NCBI GenBank assembly: GCA_022661535.1
Contig: JAKULF010000001.1
Span: 744,001-808,000, forward strand
Origin: Eutypa lata
Taxonomy: Eukaryota; Ascomycota; Sordariomycetes; Xylariales; Diatrypaceae
Length of the DNA: 64,000 nucleotides
Direction: 5' to 3'
Shown here in pieces: positions 11,060 through 23,849 of the stretch (the stretch's first letter is position 1; every line of letters starts with the position of its first letter). Below the pieces are notes generated by a model that saw nothing but the letters and a program-made list of their open reading frames with translations, searched no databases and had not been told where the DNA came from. The position numbers and the translations under genes are program-made.

Positions 11060-12985
11060 TTGCTCGGAGATAGCAGCGACAGTGGTAGCAGTAACAGCGC
11101 CATCATGGGCTCCAAGCTGGTTGCAGGTTCGTCGAAAGAGGCCGAGGTTACGGAGGAATCATCGTCGTTCGGTCATCCGGACCCGTCGGTTTCACATGGC
11201 TTCGACATAGAGAACACGGCGAATAAGGTACCATGGTGGTCGTACATCTGGGATTACGAACCGGGGCGGACGCAAGAGGAGCGGAAGTTCGTGCAGAAGC
11301 TGGACTTCTTCCTCCTCACGCTGATGTCGTTCGGCTACTTCATCAAGAACCTCGACCAGACCAACATCGCGAACGCGTTCGTCAGTGGCATGAAGGAGGA
11401 CCTCGCCATGAACGGCAACGAGATCAACCTCGTCGACACGGCCTGGACCGTCGGCTACGTCATCGGCCAGATACCCTCCCAGATAGTCCTCACGAAGGTT
11501 CGCCCTTCTATCTGGGTGCCCTCCTGCGAGCTTGTGTGGACGCTCCTGACCTTCTGCCTCGCCGCCTCCAAGACGAGCGGCCACGTCATCACCATCCGCT
11601 TCTTCGTTGGCCTCGCCGAGTCCATCTTCTACCCCGCCGCCCACACCATCCTAGGCAGCTGGTACAAGCCCTCGGAGCTCGGCAAGCGCGCTTGCATCTT
11701 CCACGCCTCTTCCGCCGCCGCCAGCATGTTCTCGGGATACCTACAGGCCGGTGTGTATACGGGGCTGAACGGTGTCGGAGGACTGGCTGGATGGAAGTGG
11801 CTTTTCGTAAGTACTTACCTATTAGTCTACTAACCATCAGGGGAGAGAATGGGGTCTTAGGCTTGATTGTCTCAGGATTGTTTTCGTCTGACGCATTAGC
11901 TTTACAGATTATGGATGGGATTATAAGTCTCCCGATTTGTCTTGCGGGGTTCTTCCTGTTACCGGATCTGCCTGAAAACACGAGGGCGTTCTATTTGAAA
12001 GAAGAGGTGAGTCTTCAGTTATTCATCTCACCATGGCGAAATAAATTATTGATGATATAACATCACAGGATCGCGTCATGGCTCGGGAACGGATGAAAGC
12101 TGCTGGCCGCGCTCCTCGCACGGGACTGGGCCGTTCGGCCCTCAAGAGAATTTTCGGTGAGATTAGACAGAGATAGTTCCCTCTCACACAACCCCTTTTC
12201 CATATCCTCAACTTGGTTAGCTAATCGACGTTATGCTGGTTGAATAGGACGATGGCACATATACCTCCTAACGATTCTTTACGTCATTTTCATCAACACT
12301 GGCCCATCGGGAGCGGTCAACCCCTTTTCTCTGTGGCTCAAAGCGGAAGGCTATCCTGTCGCCCAAATCGTAAGTATAGTTTGTTCACACACACACACAC
12401 ACACACACACCTCCGTACAACCTGCTAAATATTAACCACCATCCAAATTAGAACATCATCCCCACGGCCTCGAACGCAATCCAGCTCGTGCTGACGGTCG
12501 GCTTCGCCATCGTGTCGGACGCGATCCGGCACCGGGCGCGGATCATGTCGATCTCGACGTTCCTGGGGTTCTTCGCGGCGCTCTGCCTGGCGGTCTGGAA
12601 CATCCCCTCGGGGCTGAAGTGGTTCGCGTTCCTGCTGCAGCGCGCCAGCGTGCCCTACGGCCCCCTGAGCATGAGCTGGACCAACGAGATCTGCGGCGCC
12701 GACGCCGAGGAGCGCGCCGTCGTCATCGGCGTCATGAACTCCATGGGCTACGCCTTCAGCGCCTGGGTCCCCTTGCTCACGTACCCCCAGGTCGACGCGC
12801 CGGTGTTCCGCAAGGGCTTCGTCTTCTCGACCGCTGCGTTCGCGGCACAGGCGGCCATCACGGCGACCGTGGCGTATTTCTATACGCGCGATCTGAAGGC
12901 GAAGAAGAATGAGACGGTGAAGGATGAGGAGGGTGTGCGAGTGGGCGCGGGTGCGGGTGCGCCGGAGGCTCTTGTGGTGGGTTGA
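11060..12985 (+). CDS. MFS permease of the allantoate/pantothenate (DAL5/Liz1, ACS) family
   Basis: Five exons: 11060-11806, 11908-12006, 12069-12156, 12248-12369 and 12452-12985. They total 1590 nt and 529 residues. All four introns have GTAAGT or GTGAG donors. A later ATG at 11105 (MGSKLV) would give 514 residues. The family signature is clear: FGYFIKNLDQTNIANAFVSGM in the first membrane helix, GYVIGQIPSQ in helix 2, FFVGLAES and the Gly-rich helix 4-5 region, and PYGPLSMSWTNEICG near helix 10. A Lys/Glu-rich cytosolic tail follows the last helix. The family imports organic anions or small nitrogen compounds (allantoate, pantothenate, nicotinate and others) by proton symport at the plasma membrane. 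The exact substrate cannot be told from sequence. Intron 4 contains a (CA)n microsatellite. Confidence 0.88.
12386..12411. repeat. (CA)n microsatellite inside intron 4 of the MFS permease
   Basis: About 13 uninterrupted CA units lie between the GTAAGT donor at 12370 and the acceptor AG at 12450-12451. The repeat is fully intronic, so length change would not alter the protein. Confidence 0.95.
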
Positions 12986-13675
12986 AGTGAGGTTTGTAGA
13001 TGACTCTATATGATAGGAAGTATGTATTGTGCATATCCATGGCTGAAATACTAAAACTTCGATTGTACTGTTATTGAACAAGTACATCCTTCTACACATA
13101 TATTCGTTTACGATGATCATACAGAGCTACCGGTACATAGATCTCATCAGAAGATCTTGATTACCCTGAAAACTTTATGGGAAACACATTAGAAGTATAA
13201 TGATGGGTTAGAAAAGAGATGAAGAAAAGGGAGTAAACTAATGTTCTTCGTACGATGCTAGGCACCTTAGATTTCTCATTCAGCGTAGTGATTGTTGATA
13301 GCTTTCAAGTAGTAGGTGCTTCCTAGTAATCAATGAATAATGTAGGAATTATTGATGGGCTGGGAATGCATCATGAATGCTGTAGACTTTGTGGATACGC
13401 CGAACCTTTCTCTGTTTCTAAAAAAAAAAAGGTTGAATATTTGTCTCTATGACTTCGTTACCCATACGGGTGACCTTAATGCAGTCCTTTCCGAAAGTAG
13501 TTTTACTATTCAGAAACTAAAAATTCAATGAAGCACATCTTGTACAAGCCCGTTGTGAATCCATATGACTCTATTTCCCACAACAGCTTTATCAGTGCCA
13601 TGGAAGGCATCAATCCGTCTACCCTTCCACCCAACGTATCGTGATCTGATATGATATTGATGTGGCGTAGAATGT
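12986..13675. other. Intergenic 3' flank of the MFS gene
   Basis: No gene was recognised. An A-run at about 13422-13431 is the only simple feature. The next block (13676 onward) belongs to the degenerate duplication downstream of the ankyrin gene. Confidence 0.4.
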
Positions 13676-13975
13676 AGTACTGCATAGAAAGCAACTCTTC
13701 GGTGGATTATTACATAGGCGTTGAGGCTCCTGCGTGTGTCATACGCAGGGTTTAATTACCTAACGTTCACCTTGAACTTGTAGTCACATTTAGTTTCGTG
13801 TCACAACCTCAATGCTGTCCATTATTTAGGTGTATATTACAAGTAGTGTTTGTAGAGGGACCCTAGTGTTGACGACCGTACTCTTCAAAAGGGCCACCAC
13901 CTCCCCCCAGCCTCCTCCTTCAGCCAGGTCCTTGGCTGTCATTCCGTCCTTATCCAAGCTGTCTTACTGTGACGT
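13676..13975 (-). pseudogene. Truncated duplicate of the ankyrin gene tail plus its 3' flank
   Basis: Read on the minus strand, about 13970-13870 encodes SLDKDGMTAKDLAEGGG then WGEVVALL. This is clearly homologous to SLDKDWMTPKDVAEREG then WGEVVALF at the C-terminus of the neighbouring ankyrin gene. The adjoining 13676-13868 also matches the 3' flank of that gene (13980-14216): both contain ACTGC..., TTTCGGTG, GCGTGTCAT, CTTGAACTTGTAG and GTGTCA-AA-CT in the same order. The unit was therefore duplicated in tandem and the copy lost most of its ankyrin repeats. No start codon or upstream repeats remain. Homology was judged by eye. Confidence 0.65.
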
Positions 13976-14216
13976 GGACTGTAGCACTGCGTGACAGGAA
14001 AAACTTTTCGGTGACTAGTCGTATAGGGGTCGAGGTTCATGCGTGTCATGTGTAGTGATTACTGAAGGTAAGCCTTGAACTTGTAGCCCTGTCTATCTAG
14101 CTCTGTGTCATAATCTTAATATTTTCCATTCGCTGTCTTCAAGCTATCAACAATATTAAGATTAAAGTAGGTTTATAACCATCTGCGTATGCCACGCGGA
14201 GGGTATTCAGAAGTCC

Positions 14217-14948
14217 CTAGTGGCGACTGTACTCCACGAAAAGCGCAACAACTTCACCCCAACCTTCTCGTTCGGCCACATCCTTCGGGGTCATCCAGTC
14301 CTTGTCTAAGCTTCCGGACGCGCCAGCCGCCAGTAGCGTGTCGACGATGTCGACATCACCTTCTTGAGCAGCAAGGTGTAAGGCAGACTGACCATGGCGG
14401 TTTGTCACATCCTTGTCAACCCCCCACTTCAGGAGCAAGTTGACCGTTTCCAGTTTGCTTGCGCGCGTCGCTCGGTGGATAGCTGTCTCCTAGAAGCTAT
14501 TCTTGCTATGGATCGATGCGCCGGCCTCGACGAGAACCTCTAGCATGGCATTGTGTCCGAGCCAGGCTGCCTCGATGAAAGGCGTGTCGCCTTTCATATC
14601 CCGATCATTCATTATCGCCGTCTTAAGCCCTTTCTCGGTATCCGTGAACGCGTTTAGGCATGCGGAAAAGATCTCTAGTACTATTAGTAAGCATCATGTT
14701 CAGCATTTTTAGTGACGGTGAATTGACGTACCGATGGTGCCAGATGAGCCTCCCTGAGCTGCATAATGGCCGATTCCTCGGAGTAGGATGTCCTTGGTGC
14801 GAGCGAGTACCTCGCCTGTGCTGATTTGCTCTCGTGCGGCAATCAATCCTACAGTTTCGAGGTAGTCGGTGTGGGTTACTTCGCCCGCACGAATATCGGC
14901 TAAGAGAGACAGGATCTCTGTGCGGGTGATCTGGATATTGCTATCCAT
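14217..14948 (-). pseudogene. Ankyrin-repeat protein gene with an in-frame stop codon
   Basis: Exon 1 is 14948-14732 (MDSNIQITRTEIL...), followed by a 57-nt intron with a GTACGT donor and CTAG acceptor, then exon 2 at 14674-14217. The joined frame is 225 codons and ends VEYSRH-stop. Exon 2 encodes three to four ankyrin repeats: DTPFIEAAWLGHNAMLEVLVEAGASIHSKN, ETAIHRATRASKLETVNLLL, GQSALHLAAQEGDVDIVDTLLAAGAS and a capping repeat. A TAG at 14490-14492 interrupts the second repeat, between NSF and ETAIHRA, although the ankyrin pattern runs straight through it. The stop is one C-to-T change away from CAG (Gln). The gene is therefore probably broken, unless that stop is polymorphic or a sequencing error. 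The function of the intact ancestor is unknown; ankyrin repeats bind proteins. Confidence 0.75.
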
Positions 14949-17900
14949 TGCGATGGAAGATGGCCGTTAAGCGTGATGGTAGGTCACTTCTTGGGTAAAG
15001 AAGAGAGTGAAGAAATTTGTTCGGGTCTGCTGCGAATGTAGAGTGCGAGTGTGTGCTCAGAGGTATTTAGATACATGCGGGATGAAGGAAAGATGGATGA
15101 AAGGTCCTCAAGCGTCTAAATATTATTCGGGGGAAGCCTGGTGACAGCGAAAATAAGAAAAATGTTACGACGGTTGGGGCCGAAACAAAATGAAGGAAAT
15201 GGTGAATATTAGAATTTTCCATTTGTCTAGATAAATAATAAAAGAAGTATGAGATTAATATAGATACATGTATGTAGCTTATGTGACTTTATATTATACG
15301 ATGAGTACAAAAATGTAGTATTGAATAATGCACAGTCATAATATTATTCTAATATATTAGTCAAGTAACTATCCGAGATTTCGTGATCAAGCAACTATTG
15401 TATCTTTCTCGGTAGGAATCCCATCCTCCTTATTGATTGTTATGGCCACATATAGACGGAGGTAGAACTCTGGTGATTTATAAGAAGCAAATGACGCTAT
15501 ATCGTTGTTGTACCGCTGTCTTCGATTATCCTCAAGGGCCGATTTCAGCCTATAGGAAGTCTAATACCATATATTGCCTTTCTAACCCTGGATTTGGTTA
15601 TTTAGGTGCAGTGAAATGAAGTCTTTATTATCGAAAGCTCTCCCAGACTCTTGCTACGTAAGCATCTTACTACGTCATATCCTTTTTGGTCCATATTGTT
15701 GTTAGCCTTAAGATAGTTTAGGGTAGTGAATCGGTAAATCATAGGCTGTATTCTAGGTTAGCCCTTCTACAGTGGCGGCCCTGATGTAAGGAGTTATCAG
15801 GTTGTATTATCAATCTAGATTCTAACCTATATTATTGCTAATAGGTACCGTATATAAAGGTTCTCCATCCATAGATATGACAAGAACTTTGTTGTGCGAA
15901 GTATCATGAATGAAGAGAATAGTATATCTAGGCATTACATGAAGCCAGCATAGCTGTAAGGGTTGCTTCACGTCCTTGCTATGCAGAGTCGACGCGGTTG
16001 CAATTACGAAATGATGCTATAATTATAGTGAATGGTGGCATAGTTTAGCAAACTGCAACAGTAATAGTATTATAGCAGATAAGAGAGGCGCTCTTGTCCA
16101 ATTGCCAATAATATGAAATAGCCTCCACAGTTGAGCTGGGCGATGATATTGATCGTCCTTGGTCAACGAGGGACTGGTAGTCGGGGCGGAAGTGGTGGTG
16201 ATTATGTAGTGAAATGGCCCCACGGATCACCGTGGAGCTCTTCTGACTCCATGGGTAGGAATCTTTCTGGTTATAGTGAGCTAGGTACGAAGAAATCGAT
16301 AATTCACATAAAATCTGAATGCAGACGCTTGTGTGTGTATCGTATTGCTGGAAAGCTCATGTCTCTGTCCCTTGGCTACGTACAGCTAACGTCGCATCAA
16401 TAATAGTGCTAGGCTAATTAGATGCCGCCGCAGTACTGGCCGAATATCCTATCTTAATGTCCTTCTCCATGGCTGCCCGATAGTCTAGTCAGTGGTTGAG
16501 GATTATTGTTGGTAAACGTGGTAGTAACCTGGTCCCGGACCGGCCTCGCGACATGATGCCAGAGGTCAGCACCCGAGAGATGAGAGCTGCGGTTTCATAA
16601 CTGTCGAGTCCAACATCATCCTTGAAGCTTAGGCTACCCCACCTCAGGGGCGGCACGGCTGACCCCTATTGCGCACCTGATGGCGATAGGGGGTTTCAGG
16701 CAATCCCGTGGAAGGAGACAATCTATTGACGTCGACCACTATGTATGTGAAGCACATGCCATCTAAGCAAGTACGCCACGGTTGGATTAAGAGTTTGTAC
16801 TGGCCAGGTTTATGATTCTGGCGTATTTTCGGTATGGTATAGTTAAGTTTGTAGGTGGGAAGTAGACGTTAGCGAGGTATGGAAGAGATGTATCAGGTGT
16901 ACTGCTACTGCCTAGATAGTATCAGACAATTGTCTTTGGAGAGTCGGAAATGACCTTGGCTACGTGCCTTTTGTTCTTGTTGAAGAAGGCCTTTATCTTG
17001 ACACCGAAGTAGGGAAAGAGAGAGATGAATATAGATATGTCAATGCTAGGGCAATGTGATCGTGGTACCGATTTAATGCAGTATGAACCGGAGTTCAGGA
17101 GAGAGACGTATTGGCAAGCAAGTCAAATATGTTCAGCTTACTGCCACGTGTTGCACGATGAAAGGCAGTCTCATAAAACTGCAAGGAGATGGCATAGTCT
17201 TTGTCAATACTACATAATTCAAACAAGATTAGCGTATACACACACATATATATATATTGACGTGCGATATGAATCAGAGAACTTACCTATGCGCCATAGG
17301 GTTTCACCTATACCACAGACGCACCATGCTTGCGACGTCGGTGGCTGTCTGTCGGTACATCTACCGCTTGTGTGATGCAGCACAGTTCCGCCATTTCTAG
17401 TGAGCCTGCCAGACACTTTCGTTCAGGGGTGCTTCGATGCGGCCCGGCGGCCTCTCTTGAGGCTAAGCTCTTGACACTTATATAAACAAGAGGTTTCATG
17501 ACTTGTTTTCGGGAGTCCAACCTTGTAGCTTGGCTACTGCACTGCCTTACTACGAAGGGTGTGCGGCCAGGTTATAGTTGTTGATGGTGAGGTCGAATTT
17601 TTCGGTGCTCACATGTTCCATATGGGCAATCCATCTGATTGATTTCATGGTTGGTAGGGTAACCAGAATATTTCACAATAGGCCGAGATACGTCTAGAGT
17701 GGCTGTTGGATACAATAATTAAACAACTGATGAGCATGATGTGGTCTCGCTAGCGATGGCTATTTATATTAAAGGGGTTAGTAGCTGTCATTGTCAAAAT
17801 CCGAAGCAAGGGGTGGATGAAGCTGGATGACTACCTAGAGATGATGCTATGAGGTTCTTGTAGTGATCCTAGAATTGTGGTCTGGGTGAAGAGGGTCGAT

Positions 17901-19309
17901 GATAATATTGATCTGTAGTTTGCTAAGTTATGATCTGAAGTCATTCCGCACGTGCTAAAATTAGCAAAGAAAGTCAAAATGTCAGTATGTGTAATCGTGA
18001 CTCATGTTATTTATTGAGGGCGTATCCAGTGATTTGCGTTTATTTGGATAAGGTGGTTTGATGGGGAAATAACATGTGTTGATATTGGGGTCGTGTAGGA
18101 CTTGTACTCACATGAGGAGTGATAGACTTATCTCGAGTACCCAAGTACAACCGACAAGTGAGATGCTAGAAAGGTGTGTTCCCGGAGGACATCAATAGGT
18201 CGGGTGTAGGTAGACCTTAATGGGGATGGGGAATGAGATAAACGTGAAGGAATTATCACTACGGCTTAATAAGCGTAGATGATTATACGGATTTTGTTTA
18301 TTCATCACATACATGTATGTTGCTTTTTGGAGAAATTCGGATCAACGAGACCACCCTTTTTATACCTGACAATATCTCAGTTTGATGCTTAGATGATAAC
18401 TGGACTTAGATTACAGCCTTAATTGTTATCTATTTTGTTATGTCACACGAGAAACACAAGCTGTAATAGCACACTCTAACAAGCAAACCCTAAGCACCCG
18501 TTACCTATCTCAGGGGTAAACATCTCACAGGAACCATATCCAGTCACCGTGACCTAACTACTACTTATGGATGACAAACTTTTCCCTTCCTCACATCTCG
18601 TCAAAAAGGTCCTAGGCAAGTAACCCTTGATGAATATTCATATAATATCATTACAAATAGCGTACGTACCCTACCTATGCAACCCAGCCCATACATGATA
18701 AAGAGGCCCAACTCAGGACTTCGTTAGATGCTAGTTGCTAGTTTTCCTTCTCCATGCATGCATCAAATACATAAATTGCGCCCATTTACACTTTCTTGTT
18801 CTCCCCCCCTCCGTTGCCCTGATCTTCCTGTGTGATCCCATCCCTACCCCTCGCTGGCGGTCTTCTCTCGAGGCTTGGGCAACACACAGAGGGCAGACGT
18901 AGGGTAAAGCCGATCAACCAAGTCTCCTGGTTCGTGTTGATCGATCACGCACACACGTACGCACGGAACTCACTACCTGCGGAACCTGTGTTGCTATCTC
19001 GTTTACCCGAGATATATGCATTGAAAAAGGCAAAAATGCTATGAACATGCCTGCCCGCCTGCCTGCCCGCCTATCGTCCCCCTCTCGCTGTCACCGATGC
19101 ACAGTTTTTGTGGTCATACATGCGCGCACGTAGGTATCGTTCGTACCTTATCTATGTGCCTTTTAAAGGTTTCCTCCTCTTTTCTTTCCTTCTCTTACTC
19201 TCACTATCACTTATCACACACACCTTTCACTTATCAATCACCAAGTACCCCCATACCTCCCCAAGCCGCCAAAGCCAACCAGCCCATCCGCCCACTCACC
19301 GGACCGGGC
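14949..19309. other. Gene-poor 4.4 kb stretch
   Basis: No convincing gene was found on either strand. ORFs such as 16131-16403 and 17025-17375 have no recognisable domain and cross simple sequence, for example a CA/TA run near 17240-17260. The part after 18480 is pyrimidine-rich and is mostly the 3' flank of Sec3. The moderately GC-rich block at 16500-16720 could be a decayed gene or a noncoding RNA, but I see no diagnostic motif. Confidence 0.4.
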
Positions 19310-22300
19310 CTAGCGGCCGGTGTTGGCGAAGGCGCTCTTGATGTCGGCGCGCGGCCACTCGAAGAGGACGTCGCCGCCGTAGACCGTCGTGGTCACGGTG
19401 CTCACCCGGACCTCGACGTCCGAGTAGAAGCGCTCGCACTCTTTCAGGACTCGGTTCACGAGCTTGTGGCTTAGGGTCGGGTCGTCCGCATCGCCGAAGT
19501 GTTTCTCAACCCGCTTCCGGAGCGACTCGACGCCCTTGCGCGCCTCGCGCGCGTCGAACTGCGACAGGATCTTGTTAAAAGCCGACTTGGAGTTGCTAGG
19601 CTGGGCCGTCACGGCTGCGGCGCTCTTGCCTGACGCGAGTTGCGCCTCGATGTTCTCGAGGTACTCGAGCAATTTGCCGAGGGGTCGGCGCATGATGGCG
19701 TTGAGATAGAGACCCATGTGCTCGGCGAGCTCTGAGGCGGCCGCTTCCTTCCAGTCCTCGAGAATCTCGAGCCCGTGCGTGTCGACATCCTCGAGGAAAT
19801 GGTTCATGTTTTCGATTAGAAGGATGTGGTAATTGAGGGCTTCCTTGTCCTCGGGGTCGGCACCACTGTTGGTTAGCGTTGCCGGGTTTTCACGCGCAAT
19901 AACTTTGAGTGAGTCGAACATAGACCGGATGATACGGTCATACTCGCCATCGATGGTTCGCCGAACCGAGGAGTTCGTGTCCACGCCTACGAGCATGTTT
20001 TCGACGGCCGCAGAGAAGTTAGGGAATATGCGGACAAAGGAGATGACGCCCTTCCGCTTCTTGATCTTCACCTTGGTCTCCTCAATTGCGCGGATCTGAT
20101 CTTCAACGAACTTCGAGAAGCGCGACTCAAGCGAGCTGTGTAGTTTTTGGAGAACATTATTCAAGAAGTCCTGGTTCGACTGAGTCATCTCTACATGCTT
20201 TCGCTCCAAGGTGGCGAGGACCCCAACACCTTGCCTGTTTACTAGTTAGAATTTGTGTAATATTGTGCCAGCACCCGAACAAGGACACTTACAATGGATC
20301 TTGCATCAAAACCCAAGCGATGAAGTTCTGTAGATCTTGTTCCAGGAATTGGAAGATAACTTCCATAGCCTTAGTTACCCTCCTTGCCAATTCTCGATCG
20401 GGCTCCATGAGTCTATGTCGTCGGAGATCCCCACCCCGGCGATCACGAGGTTTTGTTGCTCCCACCAAGTCTGGGAAGTCTGATGTTTCCAAGGTCGTGG
20501 CGTGGAAGAAGTCAATAATGAAGTTCTGCTCGATTTCAACAAGTGGCAAGAGATCATCCACTATGGCGGCAAAGACTTCGTAAGGATGGCTGCGGGTCTC
20601 TGAATTCTTGTCAAGAGTCGTCTTGCTGTCGCCTAGCGGGGATCGTAAGGTTCTGGCTAGGGTCTGGCTCCTCTTCACAGTTAATTTCCTAGCCGTTGTT
20701 ATCGTGCTTTCTTCCTTCTTTTCTTGTAGTGAAGTGAATAGTAGGTCTGATTCTTCACCAGTAGGTTTCCGAGCATTCCGTCTCCATGCATCTATGATAT
20801 GCTTGAATTCGGACTTATAGAGCGGAAGATTCCTCTCCTGATATGTTTGGAGAAGGCGGTTCCAACCTGTGAGGTCCATCTCACGAGTATACAGGACGAG
20901 AGGGCTGTATCTCCAGAGGTTCTCCCGGCCTACCTCGTGGTTCTGAGGGTCAACCTTCTTCGAGAGTGCTCCGTCCATGGCCGCTTTGGTGTCCTGAGCA
21001 GCTTTATTGAACTGTTGTGCCATGAAGGCCTGGAAGCGCTGCAAGAAGGTCGCATTTTCTGAGAGGTACATCTCTTTCTTCTCCTGGACAATTCGCATCT
21101 TACCGTAGTCGGGATTCAAACCGGCCCGGTGGTCCGACGTACTGCCATCTTCACTACTTCTTGGCGCGCTGCCGGCCATAGAGGGGTCAATCTTGCTCAT
21201 GGCTTTGTACAAGATGACCAAAGTAGACTCGACCTCTTCAAGCCCCGAATATGTCTCAATGGGAGCTCTGGCGAGAGCATTAAGGTCGTCCGATGTGATG
21301 GCGCAAGTATCAAGTAGGGATTCTAATTCCCTCCGCAGAAGTTTTTGATTTGCTGCCTGTACCTGTAGACCTTGCCCTTGTGCTTCTATATATGCGATGT
21401 CATCGGATAATGTCTTGGAATAGTATTAGTATGGCCTATTTATGCACTTTCAGATTCCCACTTACAGATAATTCCACGGTATATAAGGTGAGCAAGTTGT
21501 CTAATTCTTCGCACTCGGTAATGGCAACATCAAGTCCCTTCTTGATGGCATCGACACGTTCATCTTCATCCTGGAACCGAGCGATCCAGCCGCCAGCTTG
21601 CGCTTTGTTAAGCTCTCTTTCAATGTCGATTTTCATCTCCTCGGTATTGCGGTTTCGCATTTTCTCACCAGGAACCCAGCCAAAGTGATCAAGCCAGCCG
21701 GCAAACTGCGGCGTTGTGTCGGCTAACAAACTCATGTCGACCCCCAACGCAGCCAAGTATTTGGCATCATTGCCAGTAACTATTAACTGTTCAGGCTTAT
21801 CTTCCTTCCGGGGAGGCTCCAAGCTTTTCCGCTTGGCTTCTTTGACGGAAGCCTGCAGGCTAGTTGGCCGGCTAGAATTAGGAACTGTAACTTTAACTTC
21901 AGGAACAACATGTGGATGTTCATCAGCTTCCCTCGGCCTTACTGGCTCAGGTGGTGGTACTGGTTCGGGTGCGAAGGTTGGACGAGGCGGTGCTGGTACG
22001 ACTCCCGTGATACCGTCCGGCTCGCTGCTGGGCTTCTTTGTAACCTCACGAAGACGCTCACCTGCACCTCCCGGCCGCGGTTTGAAGGCAGCTGCGGCGG
22101 AGGCCGCCTTCCATAACGCTCCAGCAATATCGCGCTGGCCTTTCGCCTTGATCATTGGCCCTAATCCAGGCCGTGCATCATCCTCTGTGGGGGGTTCGGT
22201 TGGTGTCTCAGCCGGCGGCGTTGAAGCGGCGGTCGCAGTTGGCGTGTCGTAGACACTAGCATCGGCGCTTGGGCGTTTTATGCTATCGGGGGTAGACTTC

Positions 22301-23849
22301 AATTCTGCCTTGGCTTCATGAGTCGGGTCGAGGGGAGGTTCATTCACTGCGGGCGCAAGTTCGGGAACTGATGACTGTGGTGGTGTGAAGGGGATAGGTG
22401 GAGGTATTTCCTTGCCGAAAGTTATTTCTGATCGCTGTCCAGGAGGTGGTTTTCGCGGCGACATTCGATCACTGCTCCGCGGTGGTGGCTCTCTTCGAAA
22501 AGCCGGGCTCATCAGGGGTGCAGGAACAAGATCATTATCTGTCATTCCTTGGGGTCTCGCCGGATCCATGGGCGGTCTCTTCCGATCTGGCAGATCTAAC
22601 AAGGGTGGAACGTTGGGACTATCCTCCAACTTCCCAAATCCGCCTGATCCTCCGGGGCCACCTCTTGATCGTGGGGGAACAACATCGGTATCATTGCCTC
22701 TTGATCTCGGAGGAGGTCGGCTACCCGTATCACCCCCTCTCGATCGCGGAGGGACGCTTCCCGCATCTTCACCCCTCAACCGAGGAGGTGGTCGGCTGCC
22801 TGCGTCGCCACCTCGAGATCTCGGGGGCCTACTACCCGTGTCATTGCCCCTAGAGGGCGGCCGTCGCATCCCCGTATCGTCGCTCCTGGTCGTAGAAATG
22901 GATGCGGCTACGGAATCCTGGCTGGCATTGTTGGGGGCTAATCTTCGTAATGGAGCGGGTTGACTACCCATGCGACTAGATTCGATACTCGAAGCAGGAG
23001 ATGAAGCTCCGTTTGGTGGAGCAAGAGCACGCGCGTTTGGGGGTTGGTATGCCCTGATTTCTCCTGGAGAGCCGGTCGATCGAAGGTTACCTTGGGAAGA
23101 CATAGTCGCTAACCCCTGGCGAGGGGGAGGTGTAGCTTCGTTAGGAGGGGGTCGTCCTGGTGGAGGTCTCCGAGAGCCGAGGACTTGTTCTATCTCACGA
23201 GGGTCAAAACCTATCAGTTCGGGGACGTTCCCACCGGTGTATTTCCCGTATATCTTGATTAGACTAGCAACGAAGAACTTCTTTTCCTTGTCTGCTCGTG
23301 CTTGCCAGTAATACGGCTTCCCAATATGAACAATAAATCCAGTATCGCCGGCACATTCTCGCTTCAGAGGGTCAACGCTGGAGGAAGTAAAGGATTCAAT
23401 AGAAGTCATGTCATTCAAGTCCCACGTTTTTCCAATAGAGAATGTGCCATTCGCGTTCTCCTTGGATTTATGAATACGGACTCGTCCCGACTTCCGTACA
23501 GCGACAATGATGATTCTCGGTTTCTCGGCTTGGGTACCCCGTACTTCGAGAGGTGGAGGAGCAGTTGGATATGAGGCATACTCTGTAATTCTAATATGTG
23601 TGATATAGGTTTCAAGTACTGAAAATGACATAGATCATAGACGGTCAAGTCAGCAAGTGAATCACGGAAGGACAGGCAAATTGCGTTTAAAATGAAAATA
23701 TGACATGGGGACAGCTCACAAGATCCATCAACATCCTTCTTGTTAAAGCAACTGTCGACTATGCGCCTCTTCTCCTCTTCGAACCTCTCAGCGCGAGACA
23801 TCTGACCCTGACCGTACCCGGGTCCCCCTCCATTCTGCCGTGGATCCAT
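19310..23849 (-). CDS. SEC3: Exocyst complex component Sec3
   Basis: Subunit of the exocyst, which tethers secretory vesicles to the plasma membrane at sites of polarised growth. Four exons: 23849-23720, 23618-21466, 21413-20293 and 20234-19310. They total 4329 nt and 1442 residues, in the usual range for filamentous fungi. All three introns are short (101, 52 and 58 nt) with consensus sites. The N-terminus carries the Sec3 PIP2-binding PH-like domain (ETYITHIRITEY, RIIIVAVRKSGRVRIHKSK, GKPYYWQARADKEKKFF). A long Pro/Arg-rich disordered segment follows, with tandem RPPxSRGxDxGS repeats. The second half shows PQFAGWLDHFGWVPGEKMRNR, the LSDDIAYIEAQGQGLQVQAANQKLL coiled-coil and the helical Sec3 C-terminal region (AMSKIDPSM, RFQAFMAQQF, FPNFSAAVENML). 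The PH-like domain is known in yeast to bind Rho GTPases and PI(4,5)P2. Confidence 0.95.
22655..22885 (-). repeat. In-frame tandem repeat in Sec3 encoding RPPxSRGxDxGS units
   Basis: About six to seven imperfect units of roughly 39-45 nt lie within exon 2 of Sec3. They encode variants such as RPPSRGNDTGS, RPPRSRGGDAGS, PPPRLRGEDAGS and PPRSRGGDTGS. Every unit keeps the reading frame. The tract is Arg/Pro/Gly rich and presumably disordered. Confidence 0.85.

Noticed and set aside
21716..22963. Plus-strand ORFs opposite Sec3 exon 2
   Set aside because: Shadow frames of the Pro/Arg/Gly-rich linker of Sec3.
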